Source: Rhodoligotrophos sp. CJ14
GTDB taxonomy: Bacteria > Pseudomonadota > Alphaproteobacteria > Rhizobiales > Im1
DNA length: 64,000 bases
NCBI RefSeq assembly: GCF_038811545.1
Contig: NZ_CP133319.1
Coordinates: 124,001 to 188,000 of the forward strand
Direction: 5' to 3'
The notes beneath the pieces are model-generated. The model was not told the DNA's origin. It did not search any database and saw only the letters and a program-made list of their open reading frames with translations. Made by a program: the position numbers and the translations under genes. Numbering within the stretch: the first letter of the stretch is position 1; every line of letters starts with the position of its first letter. Shown piece by piece: positions 51,614-60,296 of this stretch.

Positions 51614-53722
51614 ATGAGCGTCCAATCCGACATCTTCCCGTTTCCGGTCAAAGGCGGCGACACCCATGAAACCGCACTGACCGAAAGGGCCGGCCGGCCG
51701 TCCCCGGCCTCCTGTCGTGAGGAGGACGTGGGGCCGGCTCTCGCTGCGGCCTATCCATCATCTCCGGGAGCCGCCGCGGACTGCATCATTCTTTTGAACG
51801 CCGACGGAGAGATTCTCTTCTCCAGTGGATCCTGCGATCCCGCCGAAGAGATCGCCGAGATCAAGTCGACTTCGGGTGATGCCTGGAACGCCTCGCCACT
51901 GTTTCGGCAGGAGGATCGTTCGACGGTTATTCCCGGCGCGACGAATTTCTGCGGCCAGTGCGAGACACAGAAAGGCCATTCCCGTTGGTGGGACTTCAAG
52001 CTGGGCGATACTTCAACCCGCCTGCGCCTCGTATTGATCAACCGCTTGCGGCAGGAAAAGCCGCGGATGGGCACGGAAGCCCAGATCGCCTATTCACATC
52101 TCGGCGCCGTGCTCGAGAGCACGACCGATTGCGTGGTCGTGGTCGACCGAGAATGGCGGGTGACCTATATGAACCGGCGCGCCAATGCGTTAGTTGGCGG
52201 CGGAGGCAAGCTTGCCGTAGGTGTCAATCTCTGGGAGGCCTATCCCGAGGGCCTCATCAACGAGTTCTATCACAACTACAAGAAGGCGCTTGCCACCAAG
52301 ACACCGGTCGAGTTTGAAGGCTTTGTGCCGTCAGCCGGCATCTGGCTCGAGGTCCACGCCTATCCCTCGCCCGACGGCTTGTCCATCTTCTTCCACGATA
52401 TCACCGAGGCTAAGCGAGCGCGGGATGAAATCGCCCATCTTGCTCATCACGATGCCCTCACAGGGCTTGCCAATCGTTTGAAATTCAACGAATGCCTGTC
52501 CGAGCTGCGCTCGCGCGCGGAGGGCGGCGAACTGGCCGTGCTGCTGCTCGACCTCGACGCCTTCAAGGAGGTCAACGATAGCCTTGGCCACCCCGTGGGC
52601 GATGCCTTGCTCAAGGCCATTGCCTACCGTCTGCGCAATGTCGCGCAGGATGCCGGCCTCTTCGCCCGGCTGGGTGGGGACGAATTCGCGCTCATCCATT
52701 CCCCCAATCGGAGCGGTCTCGCACCGACGGATCTTGCCATGCGGCTCATCTCCTGTCTCGATGACCCCTTCGAGATCGATGCCCATATGCTCAGGGTCGG
52801 CGCCAGTATCGGCATCGCCATGGCATCCGACAGCGGCCCATCGCCCGATGATCTCCTCAAGAACGCCGATATCGCCCTCTACCGCGCCAAGGCTGAGGGA
52901 GGAGGGGCCTATCGCATCTATGAACCGGGCATGCAGGAGGAGCTGCGGCAGCGGCAGGCGCTGAAGCAGGATCTGCACAATGCGGTCAAGAGCGGCGAGC
53001 TCGTGCTGGAATATCAGCCGCTGGTCGATATCAGGTCGGGACGCATCACCACCTGCGAGGCGCTCGTGCGCTGGCACCATCCGGTGCGGGGCATCATCCC
53101 GCCTGCGGAATTCATTCCTCTGGCCGAGGAGACGGGCTTGATTGAGAGCTTCGGCCAATGGGTTCTGGCGCAGGCCTGTATGGATGCGCAGAACTGGCCG
53201 GACAATGTGGGCGTTTCGGTCAATCTCTCGCCGGTGCAATTCAAGAACCGGGATTTGCCCGCGGCCATCACGAGCGCTTTGTCAGCCTCGGGGCTGGGGC
53301 CGGTTCGGCTTCATCTGGAGATCACCGAAACGGTTCTGCTGCACCATACCGAACACAATCTCAACATGCTGAGCCGCATCAAGGATCTCGGTGTGCAATT
53401 CGCGCTCGATGATTTCGGAACGGGATTTTCATCCCTCAGCTATCTCCGCAACTTTCCATTTCAGAAGCTCAAGATCGACCGGTCCTTCATCGCCGATATC
53501 GGCTCTGTCAGCCAGTCCGAGGCGATCGTGGCGGCCATCATTGGTCTTGCCGGCTCTTTGGGGCTCAATGTCTCGGCAGAGGGCGTGGAGACCGCGCGGC
53601 AATTGGACTGGCTGATGCGCCATGGCTGCCATGAGGCCCAGGGCTATTTCATCAGCAAGCCCATGTCCGCCGATCAGATGGCAACTCTGCTCTGGCAGAG
53701 CAGCCAAGTTGCGGTCGGCTGA
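51614..53722 (+). CDS. PAS-GGDEF-EAL cyclic-di-GMP turnover protein
   Basis: A 702-residue soluble c-di-GMP protein. An N-terminal region of about 150 residues of no clear domain is followed by a PAS (LESTTDCVVVVDREWRVTYMNRRA), a GGDEF domain with intact active site RLGGDEFALIH, and an EAL domain with intact CEALVRWHHP, LHLEITET, LDDFGTGFSSL and KIDRSFI. Both cyclase and phosphodiesterase sites look complete. ATG 51614 is chosen for GGGGAGGGG seven bases upstream and because the upstream open stretch overlaps a palindromic repeat. No membrane segment is seen. Confidence 0.93.
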   Translation: MSVQSDIFPFPVKGGDTHETALTERAGRPSPASCREEDVGPALAAAYPSSPGAAADCIILLNADGEILFSSGSCDPAEEIAEIKSTSGDAWNASPLFRQEDRSTVIPGATNFCGQCETQKGHSRWWDFKLGDTSTRLRLVLINRLRQEKPRMGTEAQIAYSHLGAVLESTTDCVVVVDREWRVTYMNRRANALVGGGGKLAVGVNLWEAYPEGLINEFYHNYKKALATKTPVEFEGFVPSAGIWLEVHAYPSPDGLSIFFHDITEAKRARDEIAHLAHHDALTGLANRLKFNECLSELRSRAEGGELAVLLLDLDAFKEVNDSLGHPVGDALLKAIAYRLRNVAQDAGLFARLGGDEFALIHSPNRSGLAPTDLAMRLISCLDDPFEIDAHMLRVGASIGIAMASDSGPSPDDLLKNADIALYRAKAEGGGAYRIYEPGMQEELRQRQALKQDLHNAVKSGELVLEYQPLVDIRSGRITTCEALVRWHHPVRGIIPPAEFIPLAEETGLIESFGQWVLAQACMDAQNWPDNVGVSVNLSPVQFKNRDLPAAITSALSASGLGPVRLHLEITETVLLHHTEHNLNMLSRIKDLGVQFALDDFGTGFSSLSYLRNFPFQKLKIDRSFIADIGSVSQSEAIVAAIIGLAGSLGLNVSAEGVETARQLDWLMRHGCHEAQGYFISKPMSADQMATLLWQSSQVAVG

Positions 53723-53754
53723 GGACGGAATGCCACCGGTCAAACGATCCGTCC
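53723..53754 (+). terminator. Hairpin after the GGDEF-EAL gene
   Basis: GGACGGA (53723-53729) pairs with TCCGTCC (53748-53754), beginning at the GGDEF-EAL stop codon. There is no T-run. Confidence 0.35.
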
Positions 53755-53933
53755 AGGGTTGAACTCGCGCCGGAAGTTCAACTGCTGGTAGTTTTTTGGC
53801 CACTCAAGTCTCCCCAGCCAAATCTGCTCTACCCTCGCCCATAGCCTCAGTATTACAAATTCTCCATAGACAGATTTAGGACACAATCCCCATCCATGTT
53901 CATCGTTGTAATTTTTACTTTGAGGATATGAAG

Positions 53934-54221
53934 ATGTTCCGCAGATTTGCAACCGAGCTTGGCAAGGAATTATATATGAGAGCTGGAAACCAATTTTTTA
54001 ATTACCTTAAATCTGATCAATCCGGCTCATTCGCCCACCATTCGACCACCCAAGTCACTCAATATTCTAACCCAATGACGATGAACACCGAAAAGTCATC
54101 AACATCAAACTTCCCAACGTTCAGCAATCATAGCTCCAGTTATGATTACTTTTCGAACGCGCACCACGGAAGTGGTGGCGGTTTACACGGCTCTGGCCAT
54201 AGCGACTGGTTACATCGATAA
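53934..54221 (+). CDS. AT-rich orphan ORF, Ser/His/Gly-rich C-terminus
   Basis: A 95-residue frame of no known family. The N-terminal third (FRRFATELGKELYMRAGNQFFNYL) could form an amphipathic helix; the rest is Ser/Thr/Asn/His-rich and ends GSGGGLHGSGHSDWLHR. The ribosome site TGAGGAT fits ATG 53934 better than ATG 53928. Base composition is far more AT-rich than its neighbours, suggesting acquisition by transfer. It may encode a short unstructured protein or be non-coding; it lies in the degenerate patch beside tRNA-Glu. Confidence 0.4.
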   Translation: MFRRFATELGKELYMRAGNQFFNYLKSDQSGSFAHHSTTQVTQYSNPMTMNTEKSSTSNFPTFSNHSSSYDYFSNAHHGSGGGLHGSGHSDWLHR

Positions 54222-54875
54222 ACATCTGGTGCTGGCAGCACCTCAGCGCGACAGCTCGCCTCGTTGCGCTGAACGGCGCGGGGGCGCCGTGTAGGCGTGG
54301 ACGCCTGCCAGGATGATGCGGAGCCCGGCCAGCTGGAAGCCATGAGGTCCTCGCCCGAAAGCAAATGAGCGGACCCGGAGTGTGGGCCATGTCCGTCATA
54401 CCCAACAGGTCAAAACCCTCGCCGTAAGCGCCCGGGTCTGGCGCCAGCGCAACGCTGTCGAGCGTTTCTTCAACAAGTTCACAAACTTCAGAGTTCACAC
54501 ACTTCAGAGCCGCCACAATCCGTTACGACACGCGAGACGACAACTTCCTCGCCTCGCCGGCCCCAGCCCCCCGTTCTCCCATATCCAACCTCATTTTGGT
54601 GATGCTCGGCTGCTTAAGCAGTCAGTTTCGGGCAGCTGGCCGCTGAGCAGTAGCTGCAAGGACGCCCATGAGGCGCACGAAAGAGATATCACCACAATCT
54701 AACGCCTAAATACGAACACCAACCGAGCGGGCGGGGAAGCAAATGGCCGAACCGCCAATTCGGCTGCAACCAAGTCTTGACCCGGTTTAGTCAAACGGAC
54801 GCCTCTCGCGCGAATAATCTGACACATGCGCAGCGGCAATCAATGTGCGCTGTAAGACACTGAAGGTGATTTGAA
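54222..54875. other. Degenerate region around the transposase relic
   Basis: Apart from the transposase relic, these bases show no convincing gene on either strand. Several overlapping open frames of 70-130 codons are present on the minus strand but lack ribosome sites and family features. Confidence 0.4.
54391..54600 (+). pseudogene. Relic of an IS5-like DDE transposase C-terminus
   Basis: One frame reads LAVSARVWRQRNAVERFFNKF, which follows the RxRNxVERFFNxxKxFR block of IS5-superfamily transposases. After a short duplicated stretch the next frame continues FRAATIRYDTRDDNFLAS, matching the following FRRIATRYDKxxxNFLA block. The frame change and missing N-terminal two thirds mark it as dead. 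No terminal inverted repeats or target duplication could be seen. Confidence 0.55.
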
Positions 54876-55184
54876 ATGGTCGAGTTTACGTTTGATCCCT
54901 CGAACGGCCACCCGGCGATCAACTGCAAGCTTCACTATGTGGAGGAATACGAGAAAATAGCCCCTGCGCGCTTTAGCAGAGAGCTTCCATCGATTAAGGC
55001 GAGCATCCTTCAAAGCCTATTTGCTGATGGGACAATCGATAAGTATTGCGACCAGTACAATGTTAAGCCGAAAATGGCCGATGCGGGCCAGCCCTCTACA
55101 GAAATGGCCATCGACAACCATGCAAACCAGCACTCGGATGGCAACACCGCCAATCTGGCCACTGACTCGATGACCATCGCTTAG
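54876..55184 (+). CDS. Protein of unknown function in the tRNA-Glu patch
   Basis: A 102-residue protein with no recognised family. It begins MVEFTFDPSNGHPAINCKLHYVEEYEKIAPARFSRELPSIKASILQSLFADG, plausibly a small helical domain, and ends in a hydrophilic Asn/Asp/Thr-rich tail. GAAGGTGA seven bases before ATG 54876 is a fair ribosome site. It lies between the transposase relic and tRNA-Glu, so it may be cargo or a remnant of an integrated element. Confidence 0.5.
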   Translation: MVEFTFDPSNGHPAINCKLHYVEEYEKIAPARFSRELPSIKASILQSLFADGTIDKYCDQYNVKPKMADAGQPSTEMAIDNHANQHSDGNTANLATDSMTIA

Positions 55185-55651
55185 CTTTCATGGAGCAGCT
55201 TAACCCAAGCGCCTGCCTGGCGGACTCAGACCCCTGTTGACCGGCTTTCAGATGTCGGCATGACGGGCGAAGGCAGCGGGGTCTTCCATGTCCCCGCATG
55301 CCGGGTGCTCAGACGGTTGAAGCCTGCAGTTTCGTAATGCACCCGCATCCAGACGGTGGTGACTCGGGCCGCCGGGCCCGATCGGCATGCATTCACCGCG
55401 GGCCCGTAATTGCTTCTCTTCTTCGCCCAGAATGGCACAAGGCCAGTGATCCCATGAAGCCATCCATGGCGAGGCACCAGCACTCGGACTTGCCCCACTC
55501 GAAAGGCGCAAGCTCATGGGGCCGGATGATGTCGACCATCCGTTCCATCACCCGGCGCGATCATCCTGAACCTGAAGCGCGCCCAGAACGGCAGCTGAAC
55601 AAAAGTGGCAAACCGGGAGTTAAAGAGGTGGCAAACCCGCCCAAAGAAGCC
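55185..55651. other. Region between the unknown gene and tRNA-Glu
   Basis: These 467 bases hold no intact gene. A short minus-strand fragment (55393-55548) resembles a phage-associated family. Overlapping frames on both strands are disrupted by stops. This is immediately downstream of the 3' end of tRNA-Glu, where integrated elements usually sit. Confidence 0.35.
55393..55548 (-). pseudogene. Possible phage DUF6950-like fragment
   Basis: A minus-strand frame from ATG 55548 reads MERMVDIIRPHELAPFEWGKSECWCLAMDGFMG before losing its pattern. It resembles the PFxWGxxDCCxxxADxV block of phage-associated DUF6950 proteins. The fragment is short, the Asp-Cys-Cys is altered to Glu-Cys-Trp-Cys, and the frame soon ends, so it is at best a relic. 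Confidence 0.25.
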
Positions 55652-55726
55652 TGGCGGACCCTACGGGAGTCGAACCCGTCTTTTCAGATTGAAAATCTGA
55701 CGTCCTAACCGATAGACGAAGGGTCC
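55652..55726 (-). tRNA. tRNA-Glu (anticodon TTC)
   Basis: On the minus strand: acceptor GGACCCT pairing with AGGGTCC, D-arm GTCTATCGGTTAGGAC, anticodon arm TCAGA-TTTTCAA-TCTGA with anticodon TTC, and T-arm ACGGG-TTCGACT-CCCGT. Discriminator G is followed by an encoded CCA (55652-55654). It reads GAA and GAG. Confidence 0.95.
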
Positions 55727-55891
55727 AGGCGACGGCCGTCTTCATACTGGCCTTCGCAGCTGAGTGCAAGCCTCTGGCCACTCTTCCAGTGGAAAACCGT
55801 GCGCATATTGCGAACAGTCGCACATGCGCACGCACTCACACAGGCGGAGGCAGCGGAAAGCCGCAGCCAAGACCCTGACAACTCTGTCTGC

Positions 55892-55987
55892 TCAGCCGAG
55901 AATGCCGGCGTGAGCTGATCCAATTGCGAAAAGCACGGCCGTTACGATCAGCGCCGTCGTCACCGACAAGGTGCGGGTCACGATCAT
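55892..55987 (-). CDS. 31-residue hydrophobic small protein
   Basis: A short minus-strand gene not obvious from length alone: ATG 55987 preceded by AAGGAGAGG, an almost ideal ribosome site at the right distance. The product begins MIVTRTLSVTTAL and has one hydrophobic span (LIVTAVLFAIGSAHA) and a tiny C-terminal tail, GILG. It could be a single-pass small membrane protein or a bare signal-peptide-like sequence; the AHA near the end looks like a signal-peptidase site. No family is recognised. Confidence 0.5.
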   Translation of the reverse strand: MIVTRTLSVTTALIVTAVLFAIGSAHAGILG

Positions 55988-56097
55988 GAGCCTCTCCTTC
56001 AAAACCACCCCTCTTGTTCCAAACCCCGCTCTCTTGGTTTTGATATCAGGAAAGAACGGCAAGATTTCGACTAATCTTTATTTTTGGTTACCAGCGG

Positions 56098-56517
56098 TCA
56101 CCAGTGACCCGTATTGGGCATTGACGCCCACGGCTCTTGCTTGGGCAAAGCCTCGCCCTTCTGCAGCAGTTCGATGGAGATATTGTCGGGCGAGCGGATG
56201 AAAGCCATGCGACCATCCCGTGGCGGGCGGTTGATGGTCACGCCTTGTGCTGCAAGCCTTGCGCAGACGTCATAGATATTCTCCACCTCATAGGCGAGAT
56301 GCCCGAAATTGCGGCCCTCGCCATAGGCCTCTGGATCCCAGTTATAGGTCAGCTCGAGCTCCGGACCATGGTCATCCGGCGCAGACAGGAAGATGAGCGT
56401 GTAGCGGCCGGCCGGCACCTCGTGGCGGCGCCGCTCAACCAGGCCAAGCTTGTTACAATAGAAATCGAGTGATTTGTCGACGTCGCTGATGCGGACCATG
56501 GTGTGTAGGAATCTCAT
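56098..56517 (-). CDS. gloA: Lactoylglutathione lyase (glyoxalase I)
   Basis: A 139-residue glyoxalase I that converts the methylglyoxal-glutathione adduct to lactoylglutathione. Family features: [30 protein letters not shown] (metal His), [30 protein letters not shown] (Glu and His ligands) and [14 protein letters not shown] (last Glu ligand). The length is usual for the bacterial Ni/Zn enzyme. It is preceded by a long intergenic region and is monocistronic on the minus strand. Confidence 0.93.
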   Translation of the reverse strand: MRFLHTMVRISDVDKSLDFYCNKLGLVERRRHEVPAGRYTLIFLSAPDDHGPELELTYNWDPEAYGEGRNFGHLAYEVENIYDVCARLAAQGVTINRPPRDGRMAFIRSPDNISIELLQKGEALPKQEPWASMPNTGHW

Positions 56518-57135
56518 GAGCGGACACTCCAGATCAGATAGAAGCCCAACATGCGGATCTGAGGGGCTCCGCGCAACCTGTCCGTCTGGTTGAGAAACCG
56601 GGCCTCTGCGACGGGGGATGGAGACTGGTCACGCCCCGTCGCCTGTAAAGCAACTGTAACAATGCGGAAGAACAGGGACGAAGGCTTTCAATAAGTCAAT
56701 ATATCAACTCTCGCTTGAAGGGGTGATCATGTCGATTTGCTGTCTGTATGAGGAGTAAAACAGTATCTTCTCGTTGCAATATATGCCGGATTTGCCGGGC
56801 TTTTCGGCGCTGTCACCCTGTGGGCACTCGACTTGGCGTTGCATAAAAACGGCCATAGGACCTTTTTCTCTTTCCGGGCGGGCGGAGGGCTATACAAAGC
56901 AGCGCCACTTGCTCCAAACTCTTAAGCGGTGATTAAGGGGCGATGCAGGCCCTTGCGTCTTTTGCGAGAGATTTGAGGGCGGGTCGCGGTCGTGTGGTTG
57001 AGAACGGATGCGCCGGGCATGGTCGACAGACCCAATTCGGCGTCAGCGGCGGAACCGAGAACAAACTGGACGATCAGCGTAGGCTGCGGGCTTAGGGGGC
57101 CTTGCCACGTGGAACGAGTGCAACAAGCTATTGAA
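56518..57135. other. 618-base intergenic region between gloA and the cold-shock gene
   Basis: No gene is called here. The stretch around 56690-56790 is AT-rich. A frame at about 56760-56925 encodes a membrane-like segment but has no acceptable start codon after the preceding stop. The cold-shock gene leader lies at the right end; long leaders are common for cold-shock mRNAs. Confidence 0.35.
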
Positions 57136-57669
57136 ATGAGCGACGAAACGCCAGTCGAGGTGATCCGCATCTCGGGTTTCGTGAAATGGTTTGACATGGT
57201 GCGGGGCTATGGCTTCGTCATTCCCGATAACGGCATGCCCGATGTGCTGCTGCATTTGAGCTGCCTCAAGCGGGACGGCTATGGCGCTGTCCTGGAAGGG
57301 ACGCGCGTGATTTGCGAGGCGGTGCGCCGTCAAAAAGGATTTCAGGCACTTCGCGTTCTCGCCATCGACACCACCACCGCGATCCAGCCGCCACCGAGGG
57401 CGCCGCGCACGCATGTGACGGTGACCCCGACCAGCGACTGGAGCCCGGCGCGGGTCAAGTGGTTCAATCGGGTGCGCGGATTTGGCTTCTTAACCTTTGG
57501 TGACGGATCGCCCGATATATTCATTCATATGGAGACCCTTCGGAAACATGAGATTTCCGAGTTGCATCCGGATCAGGAAGTTCTGGTGAGATTCGGCACG
57601 GGGCCGAAGGGTTTGATGGCGGCTGAAGTGGCCCTGCCTGGGCCGGACGGAGCGCCGCCGGCGTCTTGA
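57136..57669 (+). CDS. Protein with two cold-shock domains
   Basis: A 177-residue protein with two CSD folds joined by a Pro-rich linker. Domain 1: [31 protein letters not shown]. Domain 2: [30 protein letters not shown]. Each has the RNP1-like GYGF/GFGF and RNP2-like VLLH/IFIH aromatic patches that bind single-stranded nucleic acid. Double-CSD proteins are typical of alphaproteobacteria. ATG 57136 fits the usual start; GTG 57109, with AGGGGG upstream, is an alternative. Linked to the DUF192 gene 26 bases downstream. Confidence 0.92.
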   Translation: MSDETPVEVIRISGFVKWFDMVRGYGFVIPDNGMPDVLLHLSCLKRDGYGAVLEGTRVICEAVRRQKGFQALRVLAIDTTTAIQPPPRAPRTHVTVTPTSDWSPARVKWFNRVRGFGFLTFGDGSPDIFIHMETLRKHEISELHPDQEVLVRFGTGPKGLMAAEVALPGPDGAPPAS

Positions 57670-57694
57670 GGCGAGAGACCTCGTGAGGCAAGAC

Positions 57695-58261
57695 ATGAAT
57701 GAGCCAGCGCCGGGATTTGCGCGGCTGCTTACGGCGGTGGGCATCGCGTTCACCGCCATACTGTTTCGTCCGTCAGTGACGCTCGCCGAAACATCGGGGA
57801 TGCAACTTGCCCAATCGGGATCCGCCCAGGTGCAGCCTGGGCAGCCCGCCGCACAGCAGGCGCCCGACGACACGACGCCGCTCGAAGCGGTGACCCTGGC
57901 GGCCGATGATGATTTCGTCGTGATCAATGTGGAGGTTGCGCGCACGCCGGAGCAGCGGGAAAAGGGTCTCATGAACCGTGACGAGTTGCCCGAGGCACGG
58001 GGCATGCTCTTTGTCTGGGACCAGCCCTTGCCGGTGACCATGTGGATGCGGAACACCAAGATTTCGCTCGACATGATCTTCATTCGGAGCGATGGCGTGA
58101 TCCACAGGATCGCCGCCAATACGGTGCCATTCTCCGAGGATTTAATCTCCTCCCATGGGGATGTGCTCGCAGTGCTCGAAGTGCGTGGCGGGCTTAGCCG
58201 CAAGATCGGCTTGCGCCCGGGCCATCGCGTTCACCACGCGATTTTTGGTAACGGACGGTAG
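57695..58261 (+). CDS. DUF192 family exported protein
   Basis: A 188-residue protein with a signal-like N-terminus (LLTAVGIAFTAILFRPSVTLAET) and a DUF192 domain in the C-terminal 120 residues: VARTPEQREKGLMNRDELPEARGMLFVWDQPLPVTMWMRNTKISLDMIFI, then VLEVRGGLSRKIGLRPGHRVHH. Members are small secreted or periplasmic proteins of unknown function that often follow cold-shock genes in alphaproteobacteria, as here. ATG 57695 has GAGG eight bases upstream; GTG 57683 is an alternative. Confidence 0.9.
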   Translation: MNEPAPGFARLLTAVGIAFTAILFRPSVTLAETSGMQLAQSGSAQVQPGQPAAQQAPDDTTPLEAVTLAADDDFVVINVEVARTPEQREKGLMNRDELPEARGMLFVWDQPLPVTMWMRNTKISLDMIFIRSDGVIHRIAANTVPFSEDLISSHGDVLAVLEVRGGLSRKIGLRPGHRVHHAIFGNGR

Positions 58262-58330
58262 GCTGAACGAAGGTCCAAGGAGGGCAGTCCGAGGATCTTT
58301 TTGATCGCCTCCTCCCTGCGTCTACTCGCC

Positions 58331-60223
58331 TCAAGAGGCAGGCGCCGTTGTCGCCAGCGGTCCCGGCGTAATTTCGGCGGCTAGATCTGGTCCCTCTTGC
58401 ACCTCCCGGCCATGCCCCAGCATGGCGCGAACCGCCTCGACGGCCGCGGTGACCGATGCCGAGATGACATCAGCCCCGATTTTATCGAGCATCTCGGTGG
58501 ATCCTCCCGCATCCGGCGCGGCACCCCACATGCCGATGACAACCTTCAGGCCGGGTGACTTGCGGCGCAGCCGGCGGCAGATCTGGCGGGCAAACACGTG
58601 TGGACGCGCGGAGAGATAGGACAGGCAGACCGCTTCCACACCCTCAAGCTTCAGCTGCGTGAGCCCTTCCTGGTTGATTGCTGCAGGCGACAGGACCGCG
58701 GCACCAATTCCGAGCGCATTGAGCTGCTGGGCAACCATGGCTGCTGCCGCAGCATCAAGTTCCGTGCGACCGCCAATGCAGAGCACGCGAACGGGCTGAT
58801 CAGGCAATTCGGCGAGAAGCTCGTCGTCCTCGTAGTCTTCGATTTCCTCCACAAGCTCGAGCATCCCCTGGGCGATCAGCCGACGATTGGCAAGATCTGC
58901 GGCCTGCTGCGGCCCGGTGCTCTGGGCAAGCCTAAGGGCGGGGATGGCCACATCATCATAGAAGGCGGCGAGCGAATGCTCATCGATATAGCGCTCCGCC
59001 ACCTCGACCGCCTCATCCGTATTGCCCGACAACAGGCGCTGATAAAGCCGCTCCTCCGGTTCGAGCACCGGATCACTGCCCAAGAGCACCCCGAGGAACT
59101 GGAGCTGCGGCACATATCGGCCGATCACGATGAGGCAGACCGTCAGCGGCGTGGCGAGCACCAGCCCCACCGGCCCCCAAAGCGTCGTCCAAAAAATCGC
59201 TGCGAGCAGTACCGCGAGCGATGACAGCCCCGTGCTCGAGCCGTAAAGCCACGGCTCCATGACATTGTTGCTGATCAGCTCGACGACCAGGTAGAGGGCC
59301 AGTGTCCAGAACAGCATCGACCAGCCGGGGTCGACCGCGAAGGCCAGCGCCATGGGGAAGAGCGCGCCGAGAAACGGGCCGAGATAAGGAATGAACCGAA
59401 GCACGGCCGCGAGCAGCCCCCAGAGCACCGCATTGGGGACCCCGATGAAAAACAGGCCGATGCCGATCGGAATGCCGTAGGTCAGGTTGATGGTGAGCTG
59501 CATCAGCAGGTACCGGCTCACACGGCTTGCGGCCTCATTCAGGGCCTCCGTGCTGCCCTGCAGGTCGCCCTTGCCCACCAGCTTGATGAAGCGGTCGCGT
59601 AGGTCGTCCTGTTGCAGCAGGACAAAGACCAGGAACACGATCACGATGCCGCCGGTGATCAGCGGTTCGATCAGCGGCAGAGCCACCGTCTGCAAGAGTT
59701 CAAGGGGTGGTGTTTCGGTTGATTCGACGATGACCGGAACAGGTTTGGGCTCGGCAGATTGCGCCTCGGTCGGATCAGGCGCCGTGACGATATCATCCGT
59801 ATCCGTGATCTCTCGCGTGATCTCGCGCAGAGTTGTGGAGAGCCTGCCTAGAATGCCGCGTTCGCCATCTCCAGGGCTGAAGGCGTTGATCTTGTCTTTG
59901 ATATTGGTCTGATAGCGCGGAATGTTTTCCGCAAGCTGCACCAGTTGCGCGCCCACAACCAGAGAAACGGCGCCAATGACGAAACAGGCGAAAGTCACCG
60001 CGATCAGCACCGCGGGAAGGCGCGGCAACCTCAATCGCCGCAACCAGTTCACGACGGGCGCCAGCACGAAGGCCAGAAGAATGGCCAGCGCGAATGGGAT
60101 GAAAATGTCCTGGCCGAAATAGAGGGTCACAACCCCCAGCATGACGGCGACCGCCGTCAGCAGCGGATTATCAGAAAGCGCGCCGGCCGAAGGATTAAAT
60201 CGCGGCAACGGCGGTTCGGCCAT
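58331..60223 (-). CDS. AI-2E family transporter with C-terminal B12-binding-like domain
   Basis: A 630-residue protein. Residues 1-380 are an AI-2E/PerM transporter (PRYQTNIKDKINAFSPGDGER, GIGLFFIGVPNAVLWGLLAAVLRFIPYLGPFLGALFPMALAF, ILAAIFWTTLWGPVGLVLATPL). About 100 helical residues follow, then a Rossmann-like domain near residues 490-610 (VRVLCIGGRTELDAAAAAMVAQQLNALGIGAAVL, GVEAVCLSYLSARP, KVVIGMWGAAP). That domain resembles B12-binding or flavodoxin folds but lacks the cobalamin DxHxxG His. ATG 60223 follows AGGAGACCCA. Substrate and ligand are unknown. Confidence 0.87.
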   Translation of the reverse strand: MAEPPLPRFNPSAGALSDNPLLTAVAVMLGVVTLYFGQDIFIPFALAILLAFVLAPVVNWLRRLRLPRLPAVLIAVTFACFVIGAVSLVVGAQLVQLAENIPRYQTNIKDKINAFSPGDGERGILGRLSTTLREITREITDTDDIVTAPDPTEAQSAEPKPVPVIVESTETPPLELLQTVALPLIEPLITGGIVIVFLVFVLLQQDDLRDRFIKLVGKGDLQGSTEALNEAASRVSRYLLMQLTINLTYGIPIGIGLFFIGVPNAVLWGLLAAVLRFIPYLGPFLGALFPMALAFAVDPGWSMLFWTLALYLVVELISNNVMEPWLYGSSTGLSSLAVLLAAIFWTTLWGPVGLVLATPLTVCLIVIGRYVPQLQFLGVLLGSDPVLEPEERLYQRLLSGNTDEAVEVAERYIDEHSLAAFYDDVAIPALRLAQSTGPQQAADLANRRLIAQGMLELVEEIEDYEDDELLAELPDQPVRVLCIGGRTELDAAAAAMVAQQLNALGIGAAVLSPAAINQEGLTQLKLEGVEAVCLSYLSARPHVFARQICRRLRRKSPGLKVVIGMWGAAPDAGGSTEMLDKIGADVISASVTAAVEAVRAMLGHGREVQEGPDLAAEITPGPLATTAPAS

Positions 60224-60255
60224 TGGGTCTCCTGACGAATACGCGTCTCGCCAGA

Positions 60256-60296
60256 GCATTTTCGAGCGAAGTGGTACCGGTTCGCGAAGAAAATGC
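60256..60296. repeat. 41-bp palindromic repeat (rhizobial type)
   Basis: It is bounded by GCATTTTC (60256-60263) and its complement GAAAATGC (60289-60296), with CGAGCGAAGTGG and CCGGTTCGC inside. A second, decayed copy lies at 51496-51537. Such intergenic elements are dispersed in Rhizobiales. Further imperfect palindromic sequence (GAGCGG.../...CCGC) continues to about 60380. Confidence 0.7.

Noticed and set aside
55298-55708. Plus-strand open frame of 136 codons ending in WRTLRESNPSFQIENLTS
   Set aside because: Its end is the translated complement of tRNA-Glu, and the rest has no ribosome site or family features.
56760-56925. A frame encoding a membrane-like segment between gloA and the cold-shock gene
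   Set aside because: After the preceding in-frame stop there is no ATG, GTG or TTG start before the hydrophobic stretch, so no gene could be proposed.
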